64,000 bases of DNA from Mycteria americana (lineage: Eukaryota; Chordata; Aves; Ciconiiformes; Ciconiidae). The position numbers were made by a program, and so were the translations under genes. Under the pieces are notes generated by a model, which made no database searches, was not told the DNA's origin, and was given only the letters and a program-made list of their open reading frames with translations. The stretch covers positions 219,993,887 through 220,057,886 of the forward strand of contig NC_134365.1 of the NCBI RefSeq assembly GCF_035582795.1, written 5' to 3'. Below, in pieces: positions 12,500 to 24,200 of this stretch. Numbering within the stretch: position 1 is the stretch's first letter; each line of letters begins with the position of its first letter.

Positions 12500-14639
12500 A
12501 TGTAAGACAGCTGACAAGATTGACTCGAACAGTTTGGGTTCAGCTCACATTTCAAGCACCATCACCAAAAGGCATTAGCTGCTTTCAGTGATATTCATTG
12601 GAGAGCGTTATCCCTCTCACAAAACTGGGATGAAGGTCTTGCTGGCACTGCCTGCAACTGAGTTGACAGCACAAACCCATTCTGACAGGTACCTTGCAGG
12701 AGCTGAGGGCTGGTTGCTGCGATTACGTGATGCCTCTGGCAGGGGCACGCAGACCCTGTGCCACTGCTGGCAGGTGGACACATGATGGAGAGCCAGAGCG
12801 CTGCTGCCAAAAGGCCAAAAAAAAAAAAAAAAAAAATCAATAATTAGAGCAAGTGTTAGATTTATTCCTCATCTCGCTTCTGCCCAGCCAAGGAAACTAC
12901 ATTTAGTTTTGCCTAAACAAACAGCCTGAACTTGTTTCAGTTACCGTGGGTAAATCAATATAGGCACTCGGCATCAGGCTGAGGGCTGCTGCCCCCCTCT
13001 CCTGCAAGAGCTGGCTGGCCATGCAGGCTCGGAGGCACAGCAGAAAACACAGGTTACATTCTCCTCTGCTAACGTTCTTGGGAGAATGCTTCCCCTGTGC
13101 AAGAGCAGAAAGCGTCCGCTTGCTGTAGCTGGGGAAAGCAGCGCCAGTTCACTTGGGTTACTCGAGCCAATGCAAGGCTTAATGGACCTGTGTCAATGGA
13201 ACCTTTGTAATACCTGACGACCAGAAAACATTTTTTTCTTCTTAAAATTAAAATTTTTTGTTATTTTTTGATGGCCAGTGCTTTTTGCTTTTAACAAGTC
13301 AGTGCAACACAGAAAGGGACTTTCTGTCCCTGCTAAAACCAAAACAATCCAAACCAGAATGGACACGGCTGTTCTAGAAGTTGGAAATTCAGAAATTCAA
13401 GGATGGTTTTATCAAAGCCACCTATTAAAAGTAACCTAATAAAAGGTGGATTGAAGAGTCCATCAGATTAAATGTCAAGCTAGTCAACGCAATACATACA
13501 GGACAAAATTCAGCAGCAGCAGCGCTGACGTCTGACAATCAATTACTTAATGGAAAAAAAAGTTTTCATACTATTTAATGAAAAAATTGTAAAACAATGT
13601 TGCAGTCTGCCATATACAAAACAAGCTGATACCAAAATAACCAGCAATTAAAAGACATCTTAGTTTGATTCCCCCCCCTTCAGTGTTTCACATGCAAACA
13701 CTTCCGCCTGAAAAAGGTCAAAACCCAGAAACCAAGGAGAAATACCCTCTCCGGCCATTTGAGAAGTGACCAAATGAGGTACAGAAGAGCCTAAGGTTTA
13801 TCTAGAACAAGTCCACTCTCTCCAGCAGCACCTCCAGCTACATTTCAATACAAACCTTTTCCATTCAGAGCTTACTCTTCACTTTAATGCACATTTCAAT
13901 AAAGCTGTTCAATGTCGCAAACCAGCTTAAAGTAAAATTTCTCTCCTGTATCTTCCCAGTTCATCTCCAGGACCATACAGTTGGCGTCTTGGCATTTTAC
14001 TCTCTGCTGACAGACAGATTGGGTGGCAGAAAAGGAAAAAAAAAAAACCAAACCAAAACCACAAAAACAAACCCCCAAAAACCTGTTGCACTGATGATGA
14101 TGCCTGGAGAGTCCCTGTAGCTCTTCACATTACACTGCTTCCCACCAGCAACTCCATGTCGTGGACAGTCTCCTCCCAAGACTTGTGCAGTAGACTCCTG
14201 TTCAAGGGGAACATAAGCTTTTTAGGCAGACATATGTTGCTTATTAGCTCAGATCACAGAAGGTGCTGGATGAGTAGCAATGCCTCCCTGATGAGGGAAC
14301 ACGGCATTTCCACTATCCATAAAAGTTTTGCAAATCCAGCTGTCTCCCAGCCCCACCGTACGCTGTTTTTCCAGCTGCGTGCCATCTTTTTGGACGGAGC
14401 GCTGAAAAACAACTGTAGTACCATCTCGTGTGAACTAGGATTTGGAGCCAACGAGGCAGTCAGGTCTTCTAGCAAGCCCTCTTGCCCAAATATTCACATT
14501 TCGGTCAATAAGAGCTTGAAGAACAATAAGCCAAAGAGTTTGGGGGAGGGGGGGAACTGGGGAGGACATTGTGGTTCAAATCAGGCTTGTAAAGAAAACA
14601 AACACAAAGGAGCCATTAAGAGAAGACACACAAGTTGAG
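12500..14639. other. AT-richer stretch past the UVRAG transcript end
   Basis: The base composition becomes visibly more AT-rich from about 12.3 kb. It includes an A20 run at 12817-12836 and several short A or T tracts. A 160-codon plus-strand open frame ends at 14638 but resembles nothing I know and has no splice or promoter context. I see no gene, RNA or mobile element that I can support. Confidence 0.5.
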
Positions 14640-14653
14640 AGATACTAATCAGT

Positions 14654-14659
14654 TTTATT
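14654..14659 (-). terminator. UVRAG: Preferred UVRAG polyadenylation signal
   Basis: The minus strand reads AATAAA here, preceded by TTTATA. About 25 bases downstream comes TTGTGTGTCTTC, a good match to the GU-rich downstream element expected after a cleavage site. This is the strongest of the candidates between the stop codon and 12 kb. Cleavage would fall near 14635-14645. Confidence 0.5.
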
Positions 14660-16330
14660 TTATAAATACAGATGAGCTTTCCCGCAATTACCAACATAGT
14701 TTTAATGTGTCATTTACTATGGGATATTCTGGTTTTGCTTATTTTAAATACCTGGTCAAGCAAGGATAAGCCAACGCTGTTGTGCTTGCTATAAAAATAT
14801 AGTGGGATATGATCCTCCAAAACTAATATTCTCAAAAATCTTAGGAATTCCTAGTGAGGGGAAAAGATTGCAATGAAATGTTTTCTCCACTTGAAGACAT
14901 TTGCAGACATTTAACAGTGTCACAGCTGTGCAGGAACTGAAAGGCTCTTGACAGTTTAAAGCACACTGTGATATATCATCTCACCTTCAAAACTACGATT
15001 TGTTTCTCTCTCACTACGCTATTTTCAAAGTAATTTACAGGGGGGAAAAAAATAATCACAAAAAAAAGAAAGCCATGAGGTGGCTGCAGTCTGTACAATC
15101 CCCCATCCTCACAGCAATGAGAAGTTTGCCAATGCTGTAATTAGCCCTACGATGCTGTCCCCCTTCACACCACCTTCTACGTAGAAAGCGATGAAAGTGG
15201 AAGAGAAACTTGGGGGCAATTTAAGGCCTACTAAAGATACACCCATAGAAAGCCCGTCAAAGAAGCTTTGTGCGACAGATGCAGAAATCAACCATCGTGT
15301 TTGACACATTAACAATTACAGGGCTCAAACAGGAACAGCAACACAACATCAGGGAGGAAAACTAGATTTCATTTGGTCGGGTGCAACCTGAGAAAATGTT
15401 CACCTAATAAAAAAAAAAAACCAAAACCCAAAGTCCCACTGATGCTCTATGAACCTAATTTCACACGTCGCTTAATTGCACCGAGACGCTCCATGTTTGC
15501 CTACGAAACATAGCAACTTCACAACTACTCTTTGGGTTGCTTTGAAAAGTCACCACCACACACAAGCTAATGCCTTTCCCTTAGAGGAAAACGAGCGTGC
15601 GCGCCTGACTCAGCGTTACCTAATTTCACCCGAAATTATACTGCTATCAGAAGATGGTAAGATACAGTCACAGGACAGAGTATCTTATGCCCACTTCATT
15701 AATGAAGTGCTGTGATTTCAGGTGTTCATTTCTGGCTCTCAGGATGCCAAAGCACAGTGAGAATTTCCTACCTATCTCTTCTCAAAGATGACGACAGTGC
15801 TTTAAGCTGCTGCAGTGTTTCCTTTAGGGAAGCTTTTCATGAGGTTGGAACAGAGGAGCGTATTTGGGGGTGAAGATACTCATGAATGTGTCCAACTTCA
15901 TGCCCAAGTTTGCACCTGGAATCACGTTCAATGCCTTACAGAATCGAGGTCTCTGCTTCTGAGTGCTTCCATCTAGCACACCGTACTGGGACAGACCAAA
16001 GATAACGAATCACTGTAGAAAGGCTCGATCCAACGACTCAATTGCAGACACAACCGTTAAAAGCTAACAGAAGAAATGTGAATATAATTTTAATACAATC
16101 ACTAAGGTGTTACCTGGAAAAATGCATATTCTAGAACAGTGCTATTATGTATATTGGTTCTCACATACACGCCTTGTTTTGACAACAGATAGTTGAGATT
16201 ATACATATCCACATTTTAAAAAGTTAATTTAGGCTAGCCTTACGGTGAAGTTAGGAAAAAGACTAGGTCATTGGTTCAAAAGAAAGCATAGACCAGGGAG
16301 GAAAAAAAAGCCAGGCATGATGAAGTGTTT

Positions 16331-16336
16331 TTTATT
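16331..16336 (-). terminator. UVRAG: Alternative UVRAG polyadenylation signal
   Basis: The minus strand reads AATAAA, about 1.25 kb after the stop codon, followed about 20 bases later by a T-rich run. It would give a mid-length 3' UTR. It is weaker than the 14654 site because there is no clear GU-rich element. Confidence 0.3.
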
Positions 16337-17472
16337 CTGCTATATATTTTTATATTTGAGAGCTCACAACTGAGCCCAAATTCTTGGGTACACAATATAG
16401 AAAGCAAGAGCAATGAAATCCAAACTGAAACAAATACCAGGAATCACAAAGCAGGCTGCAAATTGCTTTCCCATTAGTGCAGCTGAACACATGTGCCAGT
16501 GGTAACCTACCTAACAGCAAACCGCACCTCCAGCAAACCGCTGGAAGTTTCTTCCTTTAAAGTACAGATGGTTAAAAGGATATTAATTTAGATGAATGAT
16601 GTTAGGTGCCTCCTTTCTACAGAGGGTGGAGCAATTCCACAAATTCGCCTAATTCCAAAGTGCTGACTGCATTTTCAGTCTGGGTTTTTATGAAGATGTC
16701 TCTGAAGTGCCTCCCAGCACGCTGTCCCCGTTAGACACCTCAGAGGGTGGTAGCTGAACCCCACTTAGGTAGTGAATTTGTTAGGTCTCTACTGATGAGG
16801 TCTGTGCCCAACTGAAGCAGGGAATGGTCAGGCTGAGATTTTTATGAGAAACCTTAGAGAGGATTTAGTCCTCAAGGCTTCTGCTGGTAGGAACAGTGAG
16901 TATGGAGGAAAGGAGGGGGGAAAAAAAATGTAATTTCTGATTAATCAGGTGCAAGGAAACTGTAGATATCACACAGGTGCTCATTCTCTGGCAAGTTTAC
17001 ACCATCAACTGAAGACCCATCAGTGCAAACTAGAACTTCAAAGGCTACAGAGCACAGCCAAGAGAAAGCTGTCCAATTATAACAAATTCATGGTATTTCT
17101 GTAACACTGACTACATTGCTCAAGAAAACACAGGATTACATGGGAAAAGGTAAAGAGGTCTTACCATAAATGTATTTTTAAATTAACTTCTCTTTTTCTT
17201 CTGAAAAGATTAAAATAAATTTAACTCTAAATAATAATTAAGAAATTAACAAATATTTGTAGAAGGGCCCGATCAGCACTAGAAGTTGTTTCCAGGAAAG
17301 CCTTTATAAATGGATTCCAATGCCTAAAAAAAAATATCCAACAGATTATAAATACCAGACATAGGAGGACTGGAAGCAGAATCAAAATTTACCTGGGCTG
17401 TGAATATACCATGATCCTGTGTTATCGTGCTCAAGTCCATTTGTCTAACACCATAGGAATAGCTTTAGCTTT

Positions 17473-17478
17473 TTTATT
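17473..17478 (-). terminator. UVRAG: Proximal candidate polyadenylation signal
   Basis: A minus-strand AATAAA occurs about 100 bases after the UVRAG stop codon, in a long A/T tract (17471-17490 on the plus strand is mostly T). It would give a very short 3' UTR. The homopolymer context makes chance occurrence likely. Confidence 0.2.
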
Positions 17479-17578
17479 TTTTTTTTTTTATAATTAATAT
17501 AAAGAATAAGTGCAATTTTATCTCTATTCCAGATCACTGATTTCACCTCAATGTCTGCTATCAAATCCCTGTCCAAGC

Positions 17579-18281
17579 TCACTTGTCCGAACTTTTACGC
17601 GGTCTGCGGAAGCTGGACATGTTTTCATTCAGTGCATAGATCCTTCGAGAGAACTCCTCGAACTCCCCTAGGACTTGTTCGTCACACTCCACTGCCACGG
17701 CGTGCTCCACCGGGATGGAGTTAAAGTCTTCTAGCTGATCTCCCGTGCTGAACCCCGTCGCTTCCATCCCCATGATCTCCTCTGCTTGCTCCACGGTGCA
17801 GCAAAGGACAGGGCCGAGCGAGGGACGAAACTCACAGGGCTGCTCGTTGCTTGCAGTGCCAGAGCACTCACCAGGCAGAAACGCCCCATTTATTGCACTA
17901 GTATGTCCTAGGAAAGACTCCTGCCGGTCTTGGGTATTGTTTAGGCTCCCATTTTCTCCATTTAAACTGCTGCACAAGTCCTCGCCTTTCTTGGCATTTC
18001 TTTTCGAGGAGTCCATAGAGGTATCCAAGGAGGAAGATATCGATCCAGGTTTTTTATCTAACTCTCCTACATGGGCTGTGATGGTAACAGGCTGTGTTAA
18101 AGCAGAGTTGTAACTAGGAGGAGGAGTTTTGTACTGTAGTCTTTCGTTTCCTGTGCTGGCTCTTTTTCTGAGTCCTTTATCTGGAGAAGGAAGCCCACTG
18201 GAAAAGCCAATATCCAATCTGCCGAAGCTAGAGCTCTGTCTCTTTGGAACAGGAATTGCACTGGATGTATGGTGTCGATCA
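17579..18281 (-). CDS. UVRAG: UVRAG terminal coding exon (C-terminal tail)
   Basis: This exon encodes the last 233 residues of UVRAG plus the final base of a split Cys codon. UVRAG belongs to the Beclin 1-VPS34-VPS15 complex II, which makes PI3P for endosome and autophagosome maturation. Its C2 and coiled-coil parts are encoded upstream, outside the window. The acceptor is a TTTTATAG on the minus strand, with the exon starting at 18281. The reading opens with [15 protein letters not shown], carries a proline-rich PPPSY motif and a Ser-rich basic segment (KRAS), then a low-complexity Ser/Asn/Gly-rich centre. It closes with an acidic segment, [20 protein letters not shown], and ends SSDK. The two ends match human UVRAG from memory far better than the centre. 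This tail is reported to carry mTORC1 phosphorylation sites; residue equivalence was not checked here. Confidence 0.95.
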
Positions 18282-21200
18282 CTATAAAAGAAGGAAAGGA
18301 TAAATCACAGCTGTCAGGCATGCTCACAAGCAATACAGATGTTTAACCAAAGGCTGAAGCAATTATTTTATCACAACTCCGGGCTCCATTTGGCCAACTA
18401 CTTGTATCCTAAAGTGCTAAAACCCCAAATGTGTTTAATGCTGTATGAACTACAGAAGACACCCCAGAGGACAGCTTTACTGAAAACCAGTAAGATCGCG
18501 TAGGAACATTTACAAAGCTCCATGGTTTGAAGAGTCAATCACCCAAGAAACCACCACATTATGTTAATTCGTACTGTTAACGCCATTTTATAGGACCAAG
18601 CTGTACTTTACGAATTATTACTGTTGACCGTGTATTTATATATTTATGGCCTGTACTGGGCCATCATAAACTCTTCAAAAGTGAGTAATAATGGCCGAGT
18701 CCTCTAAGAGCGACTTCTTCCAACAGTGGACTTTCCTGACAGCTGCACAAAGGAGAAAAAACACACTAACTTTGCTATTTGCAGAGGACTATTTTTGCCA
18801 GATCTTCTGCTTTTCTGTGCCAATCGTTCCAAAACTTTTTGGACAAACGTCAACCTCGGTTTCTTGAGGAACATGAAGTAATCAAGCTTAATTTACAAGT
18901 TTGATTTTATTATTTAATACAGTTCCACAGACCACTTACACTGTCTCAGGGCCTATAATTTGGAACATCCGCTTTACGTCATCTGGGGTGTGTTATGTGA
19001 ATTTTCCTTCATCGGCTTAATCCTTATCCAAATATAATCACCATCCTATATGCAAATAGTATGTTGTACATTAACTTATGCAACAGATTCATTTTCCTTC
19101 CAAATTAAAAAAATATATATACAGCTATTACTGATCTGCTGAATATATAACTCCAAGATTCAACTGCTGTCAGTATGAGTCTCCTTCATTAACTCAATTT
19201 AAAAGAAACTCCTTCTACTCAAGGCTTGATACATTTTGGGATCTGTCTTGCAGGAGAAAATCTTGGAATAGCAGTTATGAGCAGTCCCTAGTGTGGATCC
19301 TTTTCCACATTAGTTTTGGGTTTTTGCTCCCCTTTGTAAATAGGATAAGCTAGATTGCAAAAAGTCCCTCTGTGAAAAATAAGTATCCCCGTGGGAGGGC
19401 AGTGTGGATGACTACTGCTCTTTAATTTCCCCTCCCATATAACCTCCTCCCAGGCTGCCCCTTAATACGTGTGTAGGGCTTCCTTCTCTTCCATAAAAAC
19501 CTCAAATTATCTTAAGGAAAAACTGCTTTAGAGAATTTACAGTTGTGGACAGTGAAGTAGAGATAAGCGCCACACGTGCAGCCGGCAGCAAAAACATCAA
19601 CTTTCTTCTTCGATTTCAACTGCCGTTTCAGACCTTTATAATGCAAACTCTGCACAGAATTTGCAGCTTTGTTTGCAAAGGTTTGGAGCATTCTTAAGAG
19701 AGGTGACAAAACAGAAATCAGTATGTGCCACAGATGCTAGTAAGTGCTGTATAAGTGGTCTTGGAGACTAGCCCTCAAGTCCCTGACTGACCAGAGACTT
19801 TAAAATACTTTAACCAACCCCTACATAATCGACCATTTATTTTTAGAATTATGTAATACTACAAACACAAGAATCTGAGGCAGGACACTTGTGAGCTTTC
19901 CTTAGGCAATGTGCACTGCAGGCACATATTGGGGATGGTCTGTTTTCCCCTCGCCTTCCCCCAGCTTAGTGCTTTCAGCCTCGATTCAGAAAATACATGA
20001 ATACTTGGTATTATCTATTTGATTAGACTGTGTTTATCTTAAATCTTGGATAAGAACCTTTTTCATATTACCTCTAGGTTTGCTGAATCTTCCTTAAGAA
20101 AAAACACAGGAAATAAAACAGTCCTATGTTTTCAGCTTTAACAGAAAAACGCAGCAAAACAAGGTATTTTGCTCTGTATCGAGTTATTAGAAACTTTACA
20201 ATTAAATGGTAAGTTTTAGGAATTTACCCGAATTCCAAGATGTGCATATATTCACAAAGCCAGATTACATTCAAGACACTCCTCTGGGTCCAAGGGTGCA
20301 TCATCCTATGTTTATGTGAACTAATTCCTCAAGGACAAGTGATAACTGATTACTGCAGATCACTGTTCAAATCATAAGACACTGGGCAATTAAGTAGATG
20401 GTGCTTTTCAGTGCCAGATATCTAAGGTTTTGCTGCCTTTCCCATTCCAGATATAGAGATGTTGCAGAGCTGAATTATCTCCCTTCTACTTGGATGAGAT
20501 AGCATGTAACGGTGATTTGCACGTCTTACCAAAGAGATGTTGGCAAGATGCACGTCCCAAGGCCAAGCAGTGGCTGCGTGCTGTGGAACTGGACAGGAAA
20601 GGCCTCCCTCCTCCCCTCTTCCTTACAAAACTGAGCCCAAAGCACAGGCTAGGACCAGTCTTGCTGCTAAGAGGAGCCTAAGCCTGCCGTGAGTCTTGAG
20701 GAGCCTCAAGGCAGGAGAGCGATGAGCTTTGTGCTACAAGAGTTTGGATATGTGCTCTGTGCTGATCCATCACGTTGTGGCTCTAAATGCAGGAGGCTCA
20801 AAAGAAAGAGACAGGCAAAAAGAGAAATGGGTTCTGTGCTCAGTCTAGTATTTCAGGTTGGAAAAAAAAAAAAAAACCAACCCTGCTGCTGAAGTTTGCT
20901 TTGTTTTGTTTGTACTGTATTGTCAATTCAAGATCCAAAGGGCAACACACTTGCTTTTTGCAGCTCTCGAATGAGCTGTATAAAATGTGTTCCTAAGTCT
21001 GGACCTATTTGACAAATCTGTTGTCTAATACCAGTTAAAATAGTGAGCATGTATGCAATTCAAAAAGAAGATGGGGTGTATGAGAACATTCTCGTACAAG
21101 CTCCTTTTCAAACCTGAAGGCCACTTATTGCCATCCCTTTCCAAAAGAAATGGGCTATTCCCAGAACTGATTCTAGTACTACATCCTCTGCAACAATAAA

Positions 21201-24200
21201 GATAAATATCATTCTTCTTGGTTTCTATCAAGATATCAGGGATGAGTCAAGCAGGAATGTATTCCTGCTGAACTGGCACCCAGAAGGGCTGCAGATTCCA
21301 GAGAAACAGCCCCACACGTCTGAAATAGAAAGCAAGACTGGAACAGATCGAATAATGCAAGATGTACAGGCAAAAAAGGGTAACTTTTGTTTCTCCCATG
21401 TGCAACAGATGGCAGATGCATAGGTGCATCATGTTAGCTGTTCTGTAGAGTATCCTTTGCAGAGGGAAGAGTTTGACACCAAAGCATCAGATCTGCAACA
21501 CCCAGTATAGCAGTGAGGGCTTCCTATCTCCTGATCTAGGCACAATGACAGAAGGGTTTATAGGAAATTCTGCCATTTCTCTGGATTTTATTCAACCATC
21601 CACAGCCCTGGAACAGGCATTTAAGAGATTAAAATCTATCCCAGGAAAAATTTCAAGCTGTACCTGGATTTAAGTACAGATGAGTGTTTCTCAAAACAAT
21701 CACAAGAATATCTACTCTTTACACAGCATTTGAGTATGCCTCTTGCCTGAAATAAGCAGTCAGAAGAGGGTCCAGACAAGTTACAAACACAGTGGCCTGA
21801 ACACCAGCCTATCGACATGTTTGGAGTGGGTCCTCCTGTTGAATATATCACCTTGCAGCACAAGATGCAAGATCTCACAAGAGTAGGAGCCATCTCTGAT
21901 GAGGACAACATGTAGGGAAAGAAGAGCAGAAAGCAATCCCAGGTTCAATCCTAGCTCCTGAAGCTGCAGAGGCACACTGTTGTGCAAAACGCAAGTAATT
22001 CTTGGAGAGATCAAACCCAAGGCAAAGCCTCTTCACCATCTGAATGAGTAAGACCTGCTACTCTTATTTGTTACACTGGACTGTGCTTTAAACTTGCTCA
22101 AATTCATTTTTCTTAGACTCTTTAAAGGGCGAAGACAAGCATGGCATGAAATTGTCTAATTGGTAAACCCCAAATTACCTTCAGCAAGTGCTGTTCAGTC
22201 CAATTTAGGCACAACAGCAACTTTTCTATGAAGCAGAAGAAAGAAGCAGCAGCAGAAGAAATTTAAGTGCCTGAGTAAACCAACATGAGGACTGTGGTGT
22301 CTAATTAGCTCAAGAGAAGCAGCTTTACAAACTGTTCCGGTGGGCATGTAAATTTAAGTTCCTCCTAAAAAGAAACATGCCTAAATTCCTTTGTAAATCT
22401 AGGCCTTACAGGCAAATGGGTGATAAATTAATTAGTTTGTAGGACCAGGAGAGTTTTTAAAGAGCTTGTTATGACAAGGCTATTCAAGCTAACACGTTAT
22501 GTATGCCTGAACAATACCTCTTTAGTCCAGCAGCCAAAAAAAATCTTCCCTTCCTTAGTAAGTTGAACTGGCAGAATGATCTATACTAAGTGATCTAACA
22601 GCCTGAACGTAGCAGCAATACAAAGCTAATCTCCCTCGTCTACAAAATAACTTCCCAGTTAATAGAGTACATCAGGGCTGCCCCATAGGGCAGTAAAGCA
22701 GGAATGATCTTCATTTATCATGCAAGCGTTCAAACTAATGAATTAGAACAAAAAGCACTTGCAGCCAGGTTCCTTAAACTATATGCAATGAAATGGACCT
22801 TGCTTAAAACTGCAAAACCAGGTTTTAAGCTGCTGGAGACATATGTGGGCAGATTTCTGAAACCACCCATTGCTGCCAATAAATATGAATAGGATGGGTT
22901 TAGCTTCAGTCACGAATAAACACAGGGATAACAGCCCAAATCTGAGAAAGCAGGAATGAAGTCAATAGAATGGCTTAACTGCTTATCAAATATTATCTAA
23001 GGCATTTAGATAAAAGTAAATACGCATGAAGGACTTTGGAGATCAGCCATCTAAGAGTTCCTTGCCTAGGCTCCTTCCACAGTCACTGGAGAAAGAAAAC
23101 CAGCACGGGAGAGAAGGGTGGCTAATACCCTATTGAGAGCCATTTACGATCAGTGGGACAGCCACCCTCTCAGGATGCCTCCTCTTGATCACAGGGGCAA
23201 CCTAGGCAACTAGTTTAGGCTGAGTGACAAGTGTCTAGAAGGCAAACATGAGAAGATGAATAGCTCTCTGTATACTTTTAAGCAGAACAATGGTCATAGT
23301 CTTGCAGGCAAGTAAAATAAAAACAAAATGCCTCTAGGTACAGTGGGTTAAGCAGTTAAGTCAAGGGGTCTTTTCCTGTTCCATCACCTCCCTCCAGGTG
23401 AGAATAAGAAGTCAAATTGAGGTTTTGGTTCAAAAGTAATGTTTAGAGAGGGGCACAGAGCTCAGAAATACTAGGTTGCTATTAATCTTCATGAAAAAAA
23501 GCAGCTGACGGAGGCTCTCTATTCCATTTGCATTGTCCTTGAGGAAAAGGCTGTACCGTTACCAGAATTCATAGCACTGCATTAAGGCAAAGTCCAGAGA
23601 AAGAGATGCTTTATCAGCTTCACAGCTCGTGGAATTAATAAAATATATTAAAAAAAAGCAAGTCACGTTAGAAAACTATCATCCAATTGCCCAGAAACTT
23701 CAGAGACTAAGGTATCGTCACCAGTGAAAAGAGTTTGGCTTGCAGGAGCACAGCCCTTTACTCTAAGGTACAACCTTGACCTGAATTACTAGGGTTGAAC
23801 TGGTTCAGCTTCCAGCCACAATTACTTGGTCAATCTTCTGAGACAGCAAACAGATGTGGACACCTGTCCAAAAAGAATGGCCTGTGACTAGTGGAGTCTA
23901 AAAACTGATTTGATGAACTGTCATCAGGCTTTAATGACTTTTAGTCATCAAGTTGAATCAGACTAGAACTGGTTACGTATAGGTGTACGCTGAATTGCTA
24001 TAAGGAAGCAGGATTTCTAAATTAAAAAAAAAAAGAGAAACCTCAGATTTATTGGACATTATAGATAAGAGAATTACATCATCACCAATCTCAATGTTTC
24101 AATTGCAGCCAAATCTCAAAAGCCAATTCATAATTGTCTAGCTTCAGCTGTAAGTGTTACTGCCAGCAAAACTACAAAGTAGCTGTTTTCTCCCCAAAAT

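Larger units (their letters stand above)
1..12500. other. Intergenic, GC-richer stretch downstream of UVRAG
   Basis: No coding gene is recognisable here. Open frames up to 194 codons occur on both strands (for example 2969-3553 minus and 11712-12191 minus), but they overlap each other, lack recognisable domains and are what a GC-richer non-coding stretch produces by chance. It contains two decayed CR1 pieces, a 21-bp tandem duplication at 156-197, an A16 run at 8009-8024 and plus-strand AATAAA words at 551 and 2623. In mammals, as I recall, WNT11 lies convergent to UVRAG. If that order holds in this bird, the first few hundred bases could be close to the WNT11 3' end, but no WNT coding sequence is visible. 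Confidence 0.6.
14640..17578 (-). other. UVRAG: Probable UVRAG 3' untranslated region
   Basis: This follows the UVRAG stop codon on the minus strand and has no supportable coding potential. The right end is fixed by the stop codon at 17579-17581. The left end is inferred from the best polyadenylation context, an AATAAAA at 14653-14659 (minus strand) followed by a GT-rich run about 25 bases further on. That gives a UTR of about 2.9 kb. Earlier AATAAA words at 16331 and 17473 could give shorter forms. Confidence 0.55.

Noticed and set aside
12817-12836. Long A and T runs (also 33576, 35513, 41680, 45957, 51929) as possible processed pseudogene tails
   Set aside because: No gene-like sequence or target duplication was found beside them. 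They read as simple homopolymers.
14156-14638. 160-codon plus-strand frame next to the UVRAG transcript end
   Set aside because: The composition is not protein-like at its end (Lys/Asn/Gly-rich low complexity) and nothing suggests transcription on this strand.
17745-18113. 122-codon plus-strand frame opposite the UVRAG last exon
   Set aside because: It is the antisense shadow of the real coding exon.
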